64,000 nucleotides of DNA from Halobacteriovoraceae bacterium (GTDB lineage Bacteria; Bdellovibrionota; Bacteriovoracia; Bacteriovoracales; Bacteriovoracaceae). The notes beneath the pieces are model-generated. The model saw only the letters and a list, made by a program, of their open reading frames with translations, was not told the origin of the DNA and made no database searches. The stretch is from assembly GCA_020635135.1 (NCBI GenBank), contig JACKAJ010000015.1, positions 930,001-994,000 on the forward strand, read 5' to 3'. Made by a program: the position numbers and the translations under genes. This document shows, one piece after another, positions 36,165 to 44,040 of this stretch (position 1 is its first letter; every line of letters begins with the position of its first letter).

Positions 36165-36443
36165 TTACTTTATAATTTTATCTCGTACAACTTCAACAAC
36201 TTTTTTGAGCTCTTCTAAAAAGAAACCAGACATTTCGAGCTTTTGATTATTAATAGACCTATCTTCTTCTATTCCATAAGGAGAGAAATTAGCTTCTGTT
36301 CGTTTATTAGAGAAAATTGCTTCTTTTCCTACTGCACTCTCAATTACACTTATAAATTTACGAAGAGAAAAAGCTCCAGAGTTACAGCAGTTCAGTGAAC
36401 CTTGAATAGCTCTTAAGCCAAGATGGGCCAAACATTCAATCAT
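36165..36443 (-). pseudogene. Fragment of NAD-dependent sugar epimerase/reductase (C-terminal part)
   Basis: The 92 residues look like only the C-terminal end of an extended SDR enzyme of nucleotide-sugar metabolism. They read YNLxSG-like NCCNSGAFSLRKFISVIESAVG, then NFSPYGIEEDRSINNQKLEMSGF and a final helix. The Rossmann domain with GxxGxxG is absent and no upstream frame continues it, so this is read as a truncated remnant. The ATG at 36443 may not be a real start. Confidence 0.5.
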
Positions 36444-36476
36444 TTGTTCTTTATATTCTCATTTAATGAAATTTAA

Positions 36477-36590
36477 TTACCTCCCCATCTTTATAACACG
36501 GTCTTCACGCTTAATGGTTACCGTTATTGGTATGTTGGAGAAGAGTTTGATTCCAAACAAAATCAGTGGAACAATATTGCAACTTTTTAA
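36477..36590 (+). pseudogene. Short C-terminal gene fragment
   Basis: A 37-codon open stretch without a start ends at TAA 36590. It reads LPPHLYNTVFTLNGYRYW then YVGEEFDSKQNQWNNIATF. The aromatic-rich, protein-like composition suggests the 3' end of a lost gene, but I cannot name the family. It lies in the 304-bp gene-free gap 36444-36747 together with the tRNA-His remnant. Confidence 0.35.
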
Positions 36591-36600
36591 CTGTTATGAA

Positions 36601-36641
36601 AAATGGGGTGGCTCTGCTGACGAGCTTTAGGACTGAATTAC
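36601..36641 (-). pseudogene. Remnant of tRNA-His
   Basis: AAATGGGGTGGCT (36601-36613) repeats exactly the 3' end (CCA plus acceptor) of the tRNA-His at 37608-37684. The following CTGCTG and ACTGAATTAC resemble its D-arm and 5' region (CTGCTGCT...ACTGAACTAC), with the middle deleted. Together with the intact tRNA it brackets about 1 kb. This looks like a duplicated or attachment-type tRNA end. Confidence 0.45.
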
Positions 36642-36747
36642 GAAACTTGATTATGCTATAAAAACAAACACCCCGCACCCGCCCTTGTGATTGATCTAAC
36701 TCAAAGGTAGTGTAATTAAACATAACCATTTACGAGGAGTTTACGCC

Positions 36748-37509
36748 GTGCAAAGACACAGGATTCAATTACCTATTTCAGAACATTACAATCTTTCCCA
36801 GAGCAATGCATTCTTTTATCTTTTAAATAATGACGGTTCAAAAGAAAAAATCGAATTTCATAACTATGATCGAATTTATTCAACTCCAGGTCTTTATGAA
36901 CAAATTTTTTATGATCGATTGAGATGTAACTCACCTCAAGTTGTTACCGAACTTCTTCACAAGGCAGTTCAAAGCACAGAATCCAACTTTACTGAGCTAA
37001 GAGTTTTAGACCTTGGTGCTGGTAACGGCATAATGGGTGAATCCATTAAAAAATATGGAGTTGCACGAATTGTAGGCGTTGATATTATTCCTCAAGCTAA
37101 GGAAGCAGCATTCAGAGATCGTCCTGGAATCTATGATGGTTATTACGTCGAAGATTTTACAGATTTAAACTCAGATAAAATTGAAGAATTTAAAGACTGG
37201 TCCTTTGATTGCTTGACCACTGTTGCCGCTTTGGGCTTTGGAGATATTCCGGTCAAAGCATTTCACCAAGCAGTTAACTTAATTAAAGATGATGGGTGGT
37301 TAGCATTTAATATTAAGGAATCTTTTTTAAAGCCATCAGATGATTCCGGTTTTTCAAATTACATACGAAATCTCATGTTATCTGAGTACATGGATATATA
37401 TTTCATAGAAAGATACAGACATCGACTATCAATGGAGGGAGTTCCTTTATTTTATTTTGCAATTGTAGCAAAGAAAAAACAGCACATCCCAGACGATTTG
37501 TTACAATAA
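36748..37509 (+). CDS. Class I SAM-dependent methyltransferase
   Basis: 253 residues; start GTG 36748 with GAGGAG 8 bases upstream. Methyltransferase motif I is LRVLDLGAGNGIMGESIKKYG (about 88-108), followed by IVGVDIIPQAKEAA and FDCLTTVAALGFGDIP. Then VNLIKDDGWLAFNIKE provides the post-motif region. The substrate is not predictable; resemblance is to small-molecule methyltransferases. It stands alone between the tRNA-His remnant and tRNA-His. An imperfect FNR-like box (TTGAT-CTAA-CTCAA) lies at about 36694. Confidence 0.8.
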   Translation: MQRHRIQLPISEHYNLSQSNAFFYLLNNDGSKEKIEFHNYDRIYSTPGLYEQIFYDRLRCNSPQVVTELLHKAVQSTESNFTELRVLDLGAGNGIMGESIKKYGVARIVGVDIIPQAKEAAFRDRPGIYDGYYVEDFTDLNSDKIEEFKDWSFDCLTTVAALGFGDIPVKAFHQAVNLIKDDGWLAFNIKESFLKPSDDSGFSNYIRNLMLSEYMDIYFIERYRHRLSMEGVPLFYFAIVAKKKQHIPDDLLQ

Positions 37510-37530
37510 TTCCTCTCTTCACCCTTGATG

Positions 37531-37583
37531 GTGTAGAGTCAAGGCTTGAGTGCGGTGCAGTCCACCATTAAGTGTGTAGAGTC
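37531..37583 (+). repeat. Short direct and inverted repeats beside tRNA-His
   Basis: GTGTAGAGTC occurs at 37531-37540 and again at 37574-37583. Between and around them TTGATGGTG (37525) can pair with CACCATTAA, with one G-U. They fill the gap 37510-37607 between the methyltransferase and the tRNA 3' end. Meaning unknown; possible scar of an insertion. Confidence 0.35.
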
Positions 37584-37607
37584 GAAGAGTCAATGCTGAA
37601 CTAGAAA

Positions 37608-37684
37608 TGGGGTGGCTGATGGGGCTCGAACCCACGACAAACAGAATCACAATCTGCTGCTCTACCAACTGAACTACAGCCACC
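37608..37684 (-). tRNA. tRNA-His (GUG)
   Basis: Minus-strand cloverleaf with acceptor GTGGCTG/CAGCCAC, D stem GTTC/GAGC, anticodon stem GCAGA/TCTGT and loop TTGTGAT (anticodon GTG). The T arm is GTGGG-TTCGAGC-CCCAT. The extra 5' G (-1) diagnostic of tRNA-His is encoded at 37684, and CCA is encoded at 37608-37610. Confidence 0.97.
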
Positions 37685-37843
37685 ATAATGATTCAAAAGA
37701 ACGTCTTTGAAATTTAGAGATTTGGTCACCAGAAGTCAATCCAGTAGTTGAGTATTTTGCATAACACCTTGAAAAGTTTCACTTTTTCGACAACCGATGT
37801 TATCCTTTAAAGGTATTTTCAATTAGGAATGGAGGCTTAATCT

Positions 37844-38449
37844 ATGAAAATCTCAAGTGCACTGATCGCCATTTTCTTCGCATCAACCCTGTGCTACGGA
37901 TCTCAAATCGGACTTTCCACCCACCCTCTCGAAAGCAATCAACGTTTGCTTAACACCGAATACGTGGGAAAAGTCAGTCACGGCTCTGCTAGTGGGATTC
38001 AGGCCAGATACATGCAAACATTTCACGAAAGATTCTCCGCCGAAGGTGGATTTCGCGTCTTTCAAGAAGACGTCACGACATACTTTGCGGGTGCCACTTA
38101 CGAAGTTTACCCAGACTATGGAAACCAACCACGCATCTCACTCAAAGGCTTTTACGAGCGAGAGCGTATCGATGCTGTCGACTACAATAACTTTGGTGTT
38201 GCTCCAATTATCTCCAAAGGCTTTAGCTTTTGGGGCTATCCAGGCTACCCTTACATGGCCATTCCCATTAAGCTTTCTCTGGATGAAGACACCGAAGAGT
38301 ACGACATGGTGACAAGCTTAAGCCTTGGGATTTCAGCCGAACTTCCCTTCGAAGGCTTTGAAAACGTGCTTGGAAATATCGAAGGCAACGTCGATATTTC
38401 TGGTAGCTACAGCTATGTCTCCATGGGTATAGCTATGAATTTTCAGTAA
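37844..38449 (+). CDS. Probable small outer-membrane barrel protein, 201 aa
   Basis: Signal peptide MKISSALIAIFFASTLCYG, then strand-like alternations: GIQARYMQTFHERFSAEGGFRVF, TTYFAGATYEVYP, PRISLKGFYERERI, MVTSLSLGISAELPF. It ends GSYSYVSMGIAMNFQ. Length suggests an eight-stranded barrel or similar. AGGAGGC-like ribosome site (GGAGG) lies before ATG 37844. A strong terminator closes the unit at 38475-38505. No named family recognised. Confidence 0.7.
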   Translation: MKISSALIAIFFASTLCYGSQIGLSTHPLESNQRLLNTEYVGKVSHGSASGIQARYMQTFHERFSAEGGFRVFQEDVTTYFAGATYEVYPDYGNQPRISLKGFYERERIDAVDYNNFGVAPIISKGFSFWGYPGYPYMAIPIKLSLDEDTEEYDMVTSLSLGISAELPFEGFENVLGNIEGNVDISGSYSYVSMGIAMNFQ

Positions 38450-38474
38450 AGACCCCCAACATCTTTATAGAATT

Positions 38475-38505
38475 AAAAAGCTCTCAGAATTGAGAGCTTT
38501 TTTTT
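38475..38505 (+). terminator. Intrinsic terminator
   Basis: AAAAAGCTCTCA (38475-38486) pairs with TGAGAGCTTTTT (38491-38502) around the loop GAAT, and T continues to 38505. It terminates the small barrel-protein gene; being A/T flanked, it may also work in reverse. Confidence 0.92.
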
Positions 38506-38592
38506 CACCTGTGTAATTAATACAGGCTTATCACGCAGGGAGTCAATGGCGTGCTAGAATTCTTCCAAAGATATTATTTTTGGAGGATTTTC

Positions 38593-39762
38593 ATGAACAA
38601 GGTACTTATCATTAGTTTGATCTTTGCAGGTCTGGTTGGTTGTAATGACAACAAGAAAAACAGACCCCTAACAATCTCACCGTCTATTGAAACACAGACC
38701 ACTGAAGTTGATCCTAAAAAAGATAAAAACAAAGACGACCCGACTCTCAATAAAGGGAAGCCTTCTCCAAGTGGATCTGAATCAGGTGAAAATAGCAATA
38801 AACCTATTATCTGCCTCGATCCTTCATTGGTCTTGAAAGGCGAGCTCGTTAAATTATTCAGCGAAGATAGCCTTGAAAAAATTGCTGACGAAACTCATCT
38901 CGAAGTTGAAGATTCTATCTATAACGAAATTCTTGGAAAAAATTTAGGGGTTGATGATGATGCTCTTCGAAGTAAAGAAGAGATTCTCGATGAAACAGCT
39001 CTTAAACTTATCGATGAAAAATCAAAAGAAGAAACTCTTAAAAAAATCACTGATAAAATTATTGAACTCTCTTCAGCGAACAGCGGCGATTTAGAAAAAG
39101 TTGAAATTGGATTGAGCGATGAAAATAAAATCACGGTGATCTCAACTCAAAGACTTGGAAAAGAAGCAATCGAGATTTCTGAAGAAGCTCCTTTTAACAC
39201 TTCAGGGAACAATGAAGATGTTGCTGAATACCTTCGCTGCGAAGCTTTTGGTCTTAAATGCGACCTTAATGGAACTATTGAATTGGCAAAGCTTGAAAAC
39301 CCTCAATATGGCGCTAAAATGACAGAAAAAACTAAAGAGCAAAGAGAAGCTGAGACTTGTGGTTTGAGAAAAGCGGCTGTGCAATCAAGCCTATCAAACA
39401 TCATCAACCCTGAAAACTTTCAAAGTTCAGTTTTGGATAATCTCAGAGATTTAGTTGAAATCAACCCTAGCAATATGGGCGAGTACGAATTAGAAATGGG
39501 CGGATACTCCAAGCTTGCGGTCGAGATGAGTAAGAGATCCCTTCGCTTGAAAATCCTGGCCTTAACTGGAATCTCAGGAAGCATTTCAGATATTAGCTTT
39601 ACAACTAAAAACGAAATGAACCCTGGTGTTGATACAGTGATCTCAATTGAATCGATCACACTTAAAAATGGCGAAAAATTAGAAGGACAATCTTTTAGTA
39701 CAGCTGATAATGCCGCTAGCTTTCTTACTGAAACAGCTTTTGGCGATAACTGCCAGAACTAA
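38593..39762 (+). CDS. Lipoprotein of unknown function, 389 aa
   Basis: Start ATG 38593 (MNKVLIISLIFAGLVGC) is set by GGAGG 6 bases upstream, not the earlier in-frame ATG at 38551. The lipid Cys is residue 17. A Lys/Asp/Thr/Pro/Ser-rich linker follows (KKDKNKDDPTLNKGKPSPSG). Next is an acidic helical region (about 75-175) and a C-terminal part with conserved-looking Cys pairs (RCEAFGLKCDL, ETCGLRKAA, DNCQN end). No domain recognised. It is isolated between two strong intrinsic terminators. Confidence 0.72.
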   Translation: MNKVLIISLIFAGLVGCNDNKKNRPLTISPSIETQTTEVDPKKDKNKDDPTLNKGKPSPSGSESGENSNKPIICLDPSLVLKGELVKLFSEDSLEKIADETHLEVEDSIYNEILGKNLGVDDDALRSKEEILDETALKLIDEKSKEETLKKITDKIIELSSANSGDLEKVEIGLSDENKITVISTQRLGKEAIEISEEAPFNTSGNNEDVAEYLRCEAFGLKCDLNGTIELAKLENPQYGAKMTEKTKEQREAETCGLRKAAVQSSLSNIINPENFQSSVLDNLRDLVEINPSNMGEYELEMGGYSKLAVEMSKRSLRLKILALTGISGSISDISFTTKNEMNPGVDTVISIESITLKNGEKLEGQSFSTADNAASFLTETAFGDNCQN

Positions 39763-39790
39763 GACTTAAAAATCAAATTGATAAATAGGA

Positions 39791-39819
39791 AAAGGCACTC
39801 ATAAGAGTGCCTTTTTTTT
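39791..39819 (+). terminator. Intrinsic terminator
   Basis: AAAGGCACTC (39791-39800), loop ATAA, GAGTGCCTTT (39805-39814), then T to 39819. It ends the preceding lipoprotein gene and lies 39 bp before the deoxyhypusine-synthase-like gene. Confidence 0.93.
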
Positions 39820-39857
39820 GCTTTGAAAATGCTGGGTGTTATGCTAAAACCCCTGCT

Positions 39858-40823
39858 ATGAAAGAAATCACTCAATTTATCGAAAAGTATTACCATCACT
39901 TCAACGCAGCTGCGCTCAAAGACGCAGCTGAAGCTTATAAGACTCATGTCGAAAGTGGCAAAAAAATGATGATCACTCTCGCAGGCGCCATGAGCACGGC
40001 CGAACTGGGAAAAATTCTCGCGGACATGATTCGTGCTGATAAAGTTCAGGCCATTACTTGTACCGGTGCCAACTTAGAAGAAGATATCTTCAATCTCGTC
40101 GCTCATGATTCTTACGTGCGCATTCCGCGCTGGAGAAACCTCTCGGACGCCGAAGAACAAAGTCTGCTTGAACGTCACCTCAATCGCGTGACTGATACCT
40201 GTATTCCTGAAGAAGAGGCCATTCGAAAAATCGAACATCACGTTCTTAAACTTTGGGAAGAAGCTTCTGAGAAAAATGAGCGCTACTTTCCCCACGAATA
40301 CCTCTATAAACTTCTGAAATCCCAAGTTCTGGTTCCCGATTATCAAATCGATCCCAAGAACTCTTGGATGCTGGCCGCTTGTAAAAAAAATATTCCTATC
40401 TACGTTCCAGGCTGGGAAGACTCCACTCTTGGGAATATTTTTGCCGCTCGATCTCTCGAAGGCAAAGTAAAAACAATCGCTATGAAGTCAGGGATTGAGT
40501 ATATGACTCACTTGATTGGTTGGTATCGAGAAAATGCTGGTAGCGAAGGAATAGGCTTTTTTCAAATTGGTGGTGGGATCGCAGGAGACTTCCCCATTTG
40601 TGTTGTTCCTTTGATCGAGCAAGACTTGGAAGAAAATATTCCACTCTGGAGTTATTTCTGTCAGATCAGTGATTCCACAACAAGTTATGGGTCATATTCA
40701 GGAGCTGTTCCCAACGAAAAAATTACTTGGGGAAAACTAGGACCTGAGACTCCGAGATTTATCATTGAATCCGACGCAACCATTGTAGCGCCGCTGATCT
40801 TTGCTTACGTTCTGGGAATGTAA
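39858..40823 (+). CDS. Deoxyhypusine synthase-like protein (possible homospermidine synthase)
   Basis: 321 residues of the deoxyhypusine-synthase fold, which transfers the aminobutyl group of spermidine. Blocks are MITLAGAMSTAELGKILADMI, ITCTGANLEEDIFN, PGWEDSTLGNIFAAR, GFFQIGGGIAGDFPI, DSTTSYGSYSGAVPNEKITWGKLG and ESDATIVAPLIFAYVL. The catalytic Lys is kept in ITWGK (near 292). The segment equivalent to the human HHIANAN (general-base His) reads CVVPLIEQD, so that His is missing. Bacteria lack eIF5A; family members have been linked to homospermidine-type polyamines. ATG 39858 is chosen because the longer frame starts inside a terminator. Confidence 0.85.
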   Translation: MKEITQFIEKYYHHFNAAALKDAAEAYKTHVESGKKMMITLAGAMSTAELGKILADMIRADKVQAITCTGANLEEDIFNLVAHDSYVRIPRWRNLSDAEEQSLLERHLNRVTDTCIPEEEAIRKIEHHVLKLWEEASEKNERYFPHEYLYKLLKSQVLVPDYQIDPKNSWMLAACKKNIPIYVPGWEDSTLGNIFAARSLEGKVKTIAMKSGIEYMTHLIGWYRENAGSEGIGFFQIGGGIAGDFPICVVPLIEQDLEENIPLWSYFCQISDSTTSYGSYSGAVPNEKITWGKLGPETPRFIIESDATIVAPLIFAYVLGM

Positions 40824-40839
40824 CACCCCCCTAAAACGC

Positions 40840-41364
40840 TTAACCTAGACTGGATTTTAACTTCCAGCTCATTCGTTCGTGTTGGCGTAAAGTTTCAATT
40901 AAAAGATCTTCTGTTCCCGGATCGTCTGTAAAAAGATGAGGTTCAGAACAATACACTTTAATCTCATCTTGAATCGCGTGGTGATCGCTTAAAAGCATGG
41001 CAATCATTTCATTAGCATTGGGAATAAAGCCAGGGTTCTCGTGAATAAAGGCCTTATCGACCATCTCTTTTGCCGTTGATAGCGGGACTTCATCGAGAAT
41101 CTTCACTCGCTCAGCAATGTTATCCATTATGGCGAGGATGTCATTGTATTGCTCTTCCAGAAAGCGATGCATGCTTGCAAATCGTGTTCCTTTAAAATTC
41201 CAATGAAAATTGAGAGTCTTGGTGTAAAGCAAGAATTCATTGGCGAGAATTTCGTTGAGACACTGGGCAATCTTCTTATTTTTTCTTTCGTCCACTTTTC
41301 CAATGGGTCTAAGAGTTGAAGCTTTTAAGGAATCCTTGACGGTAGTTGCGACTGTTGATTTCAT
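40840..41364 (-). CDS. dps: Dps/ferritin-like DNA-protection protein
   Basis: 174 residues. The Dps core is EILANEFLLYTKTLNFHWNFKGTRF with the ferroxidase His of NFHWN, then MHRFLEEQYNDILAIMDNIAERV with the matching Asp/Glu side. It also has LSDHHAIQDEI and LRQHERMSWKLKSSLG at the end. The N-terminal basic tail (about 25 residues) could bind DNA. Dps forms dodecamers that store iron and consume peroxide. The gene is convergent with the deoxyhypusine-synthase-like gene; stops are 16 bp apart. Confidence 0.92.
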   Translation of the reverse strand: MKSTVATTVKDSLKASTLRPIGKVDERKNKKIAQCLNEILANEFLLYTKTLNFHWNFKGTRFASMHRFLEEQYNDILAIMDNIAERVKILDEVPLSTAKEMVDKAFIHENPGFIPNANEMIAMLLSDHHAIQDEIKVYCSEPHLFTDDPGTEDLLIETLRQHERMSWKLKSSLG

Positions 41365-41472
41365 AATTTAAAACTCCCTTTTTAAATATTAAATTAATTT
41401 TATTCCAAGAAGAGTTTTAGAAATTTATGGAACTGATTAGTTATTGTTGAGATAACTACACAATTAGAATGA

Positions 41473-41504
41473 CCTTTGAGAATGAAAACATTCTCAAAGG
41501 TCTT
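41473..41504. other. Perfect 14-bp hairpin without T run
   Basis: GACCTTTGAGAATG (41473-41486), loop AAAA, CATTCTCAAAGGTC (41491-41504). It lies 11 bp past the stop of the lipoprotein gene at 41516 and upstream of dps (minus strand). No T tract follows on either strand. It could be a 3'-end stabiliser or a protein-binding palindrome. Confidence 0.55.
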
Positions 41505-41515
41505 GAAATATAAAA

Positions 41516-42961
41516 TTATATACTGAGAGTTGGAGCTGTCGGTGCCGTGTAGCTTGAGTAATCTGTGTCTGTTGTCGTGTTCACGAGATCATTCGTCGCT
41601 GCATCTCCAGAGTGAGTCGGCCAATCGTATGTAAAGGCACCATCTGTATCATCACAAGAAACTGTTGGAGCATAAGTAATGGCCGTCTTCGCCCCTACTT
41701 CTTCAAAAACTCCTGTTGAGTTATTGCGAGTAAAACATTGTTTTTGTGCTTTATTACTTGTCGTCGCCATAGAGTGATCATTCCCTGGACCTGCCCAGTT
41801 ACAAATAAATCCATCAATAGCGTTGGTATTGCTTGCATAAGTTGCAACAAATTCATTTCCGTAACCAAAGAATCCACAGCCCGTTACAGTGCTTCCACTG
41901 GCTGCTGAGTAAGCATTGAAAACTCTAATTTTGTCATCACCAGGACCTGCTTGCCATCCATAAGAAATACTTCCCACTTGCGTGTCCACATTCATATTGA
42001 TGATGGCCTGATTCATGTTTCCATTCCAAGACTCGTCGAGTTTGAGATCTCCATTGGTATCAATAATGTCTGTATCATCAACTGAAGTTAACCAACTTCC
42101 CGCTAACATTCTCACTGCAAGATCAGATCCATCGCGAGTAAAGCTTGCTGAGAATGCATCTTTGTCCATCGATGTGAAATACCCGTAGATTTTTCCTTCG
42201 TAGTCCGTGTCCGACGTCTTCTTCAATTTAACATTAACAGTGTATGCCTTCACTCCGTCAGTGGTTCCTGTAATGTTAAAAAGATAAACCCCCGTAGACT
42301 CTTGAGTGACTGTTGCTGACGAAACTGTTGCTGATGGGTTATCTGCTTGAATAGAGTCTTCGAAGCTCTCTGTAAAAGTCACTGTTGATCCAACACCTGG
42401 GATAGCGACAGAATCAGAGTCGAGAACACAAAGTGAGCTCGCTTCGACCATCAATGCGGCATCAATATATTTTGAAGTTGTTGTCATAAGTGTATTAATT
42501 TGGGCAGCAGCACAAGCTTCCGTTGTTGCTCCTTCAGTCGCCTCCCAAAGACCAAGATCTCCTGTTGGAAGATTTCCACTTCCCCCAACTCCATCGGGAT
42601 GGTTGGCATAATTGACTTGGGGACCGTAGCAATCAGCTGATCCTGAAAAACCGTTAAGATTCGTTGGAAGAGCAATTCGACAACCAGTTCCCGATGAACC
42701 TTCTGCTATGGCCTCGAGAAAAGCTGCTTTTTCTGCTAACGATTCATCCCCTCCAAGTTCCGAAGGTGCTTCTGCAGTCACAATTGAAGATCCACTTCCG
42801 CTAGAGAGAATTGAAGAAACTGCAAAACTATCTGGGTAAAGGCTTGACCAAGATCCACTTCCACTGCTACTTCCTTGATTATCTCCACCCGAGCCATCTC
42901 CACAGTTATTCAGAATGGCAAGCAAAAAAAGGACAGTAATTGTCCAAACAGTTGTCTTCAT
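41516..42961 (-). CDS. Lipoprotein, CGDGSGGDNQG family, 481 aa
   Basis: ATG 42961 (MKTTVWTITVLFLLAILNNC) has AAGGAGG close upstream, so earlier in-frame starts are rejected. The lipid Cys at residue 20 is followed by GDGSGGDNQGSSSGSGS, identical over its first ten residues to the lipoprotein at 25443-26645. The mature part is rich in Ser/Thr/Asp/Gly with scattered Cys (GCRIALPTN, DCYGPQV, EACAAAQ, LCVLDSD, GCGFFGYG, ICNWAGPG, QCFTRN). Similar to its paralogue in composition. Likely surface-exposed; function unknown. Confidence 0.75.
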   Translation of the reverse strand: MKTTVWTITVLFLLAILNNCGDGSGGDNQGSSSGSGSWSSLYPDSFAVSSILSSGSGSSIVTAEAPSELGGDESLAEKAAFLEAIAEGSSGTGCRIALPTNLNGFSGSADCYGPQVNYANHPDGVGGSGNLPTGDLGLWEATEGATTEACAAAQINTLMTTTSKYIDAALMVEASSLCVLDSDSVAIPGVGSTVTFTESFEDSIQADNPSATVSSATVTQESTGVYLFNITGTTDGVKAYTVNVKLKKTSDTDYEGKIYGYFTSMDKDAFSASFTRDGSDLAVRMLAGSWLTSVDDTDIIDTNGDLKLDESWNGNMNQAIINMNVDTQVGSISYGWQAGPGDDKIRVFNAYSAASGSTVTGCGFFGYGNEFVATYASNTNAIDGFICNWAGPGNDHSMATTSNKAQKQCFTRNNSTGVFEEVGAKTAITYAPTVSCDDTDGAFTYDWPTHSGDAATNDLVNTTTDTDYSSYTAPTAPTLSI

Positions 42962-43118
42962 AAATTCCTCCTTGAATTTCTTCATCATAAATTTTTTATT
43001 GGATAATGAAATTCTACAGATCTTGGAAATAGCTCGCAAGAATTATTATAAAAAAATATTTCTCTATCAAATTGCTTGATGGTACCAATCACTTTCTAAA
43101 AAATTTTCATCGTGTGTA

Positions 43119-43295
43119 TTAAGTTTTTTTCTCAACTTCTCTCGCAAGATAAATATCAACAGCCACAACACATCCGACTACAATCATATAGAAAAGAACT
43201 TGAGCAGTTCCAGCATTGGCGGCAGCGACTCCACCAAACCCGAGTAGGGCAACACCTAGTACACAAAGAGTGATAATCGTTGTCCAATGAAGCAT
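43119..43295 (-). CDS. DUF1328-type small membrane protein, 58 aa
   Basis: Short gene with AAGGAGGGAGTT directly before ATG 43295. The product begins MLHWTTIITLCVLGVALLGFGG and ends DIYLAREVEKKT. It has two hydrophobic helices around a Gly/Ala-rich turn (FGGVAAANAGTAQVLF), matching the DUF1328/YtjA pattern MLxWALIFLVIALIAxLLGFGG. These proteins are stress-associated membrane peptides of unknown mechanism. It lies 20 bp after the DUF2383 gene, so the two form an operon. Confidence 0.85.
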   Translation of the reverse strand: MLHWTTIITLCVLGVALLGFGGVAAANAGTAQVLFYMIVVGCVVAVDIYLAREVEKKT

Positions 43296-43315
43296 AACTC
43301 CCTCCTTAATTTCTC

Positions 43316-43786
43316 CTATTGATATGTTTCAATAAGTGTCTCAATAGTGGAAATATGAAATTCTTGGGAAGGTATGAAGTCTTCTCGTATTTTACTTTTT
43401 TGTTCAAAGTTCAACTCATCACTACCAAGCATTTTTTTGTAGTTCACAAGTCCAAACTCTTCGCCTTCTCTAATAACTTTCAAAGTCGGCCTATCTCCAA
43501 AAAGTTTCGCTGCTCCAACAAAGCCCTGAACAACTGTTCCCCAAATCCCAGAAGAATCCGAAGGGATGTCTCCTTTGATTTTGGCTTGAATTCTCCAAAA
43601 ATTTATCGCCCGCTCGTGATCTTTTTTTAACTCTATCAATTTCATTCTTTCAGAATGACTGTCGACTTTTTTCAGTGCTTGCTCATAGGCTTCGAACGCC
43701 GAAACTTCACCTCTGAGAATTTCAGAAATGCTGCTGTTATTAAGCTTAAGTTTATCACTCTCGTATTCTGTCGAGATATCCTTCAT
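43316..43786 (-). CDS. DUF2383 ferritin-like four-helix protein
   Basis: 156 residues resembling DUF2383 (PA2169 type). Features are ISEILRGEVSAFEAYEQALKKV, MKLIELKKDHERAINFWR with a His in helix 2, IWGTVVQGFVGAAKLFGD and IREGEEFGLVNYKKML. Family proteins form ferritin-like bundles and are induced under stress; metal ligands (E, H, E) look plausible here. AGGAGG precedes the ATG. It is followed by the DUF1328 gene and divergent from a truncated LysR gene, with a 254-bp regulatory gap. Confidence 0.82.
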   Translation of the reverse strand: MKDISTEYESDKLKLNNSSISEILRGEVSAFEAYEQALKKVDSHSERMKLIELKKDHERAINFWRIQAKIKGDIPSDSSGIWGTVVQGFVGAAKLFGDRPTLKVIREGEEFGLVNYKKMLGSDELNFEQKSKIREDFIPSQEFHISTIETLIETYQ

Positions 43787-43883
43787 GAAAACCTCCTTCC
43801 AAGAAACTTTAAATGATGTCTTATTTTGACATTTTGATAAAAAATTAGCTTGAACAGCTTGTGCAGTATTTTTGTGAGATTAT

Positions 43884-43937
43884 ACACATCCCTTAATAAC
43901 ACAACGCATACTTCTACGTAATTACACATCTCTTAAA
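43884..43937. promoter_or_regulatory. Paired direct repeats between stress operon and LysR-like gene
   Basis: TACACATCCCTTAA (43884-43897) and TACACATCTCTTAA (43924-43937) are near-identical 14-mers spaced 40 bp start to start, about four helical turns. They lie between the divergent DUF2383 and LysR-type genes. The arrangement suits a cooperative operator; which protein binds is unknown. Confidence 0.4.
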
Positions 43938-44040
43938 CAGAGCACGGATTATTATTTTCATGATCCTATTTACAATATAATGGAAGGTACGAAACGTTTT
44001 TGACTTTAAAGGATAACTTAAAAAAAGGTAGGAAAATTAA

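Noticed and set aside
39807..39857. Upstream ATG of the deoxyhypusine-synthase-like gene
   Set aside because: It lies within an intrinsic terminator; ATG 39858 matches the family start.
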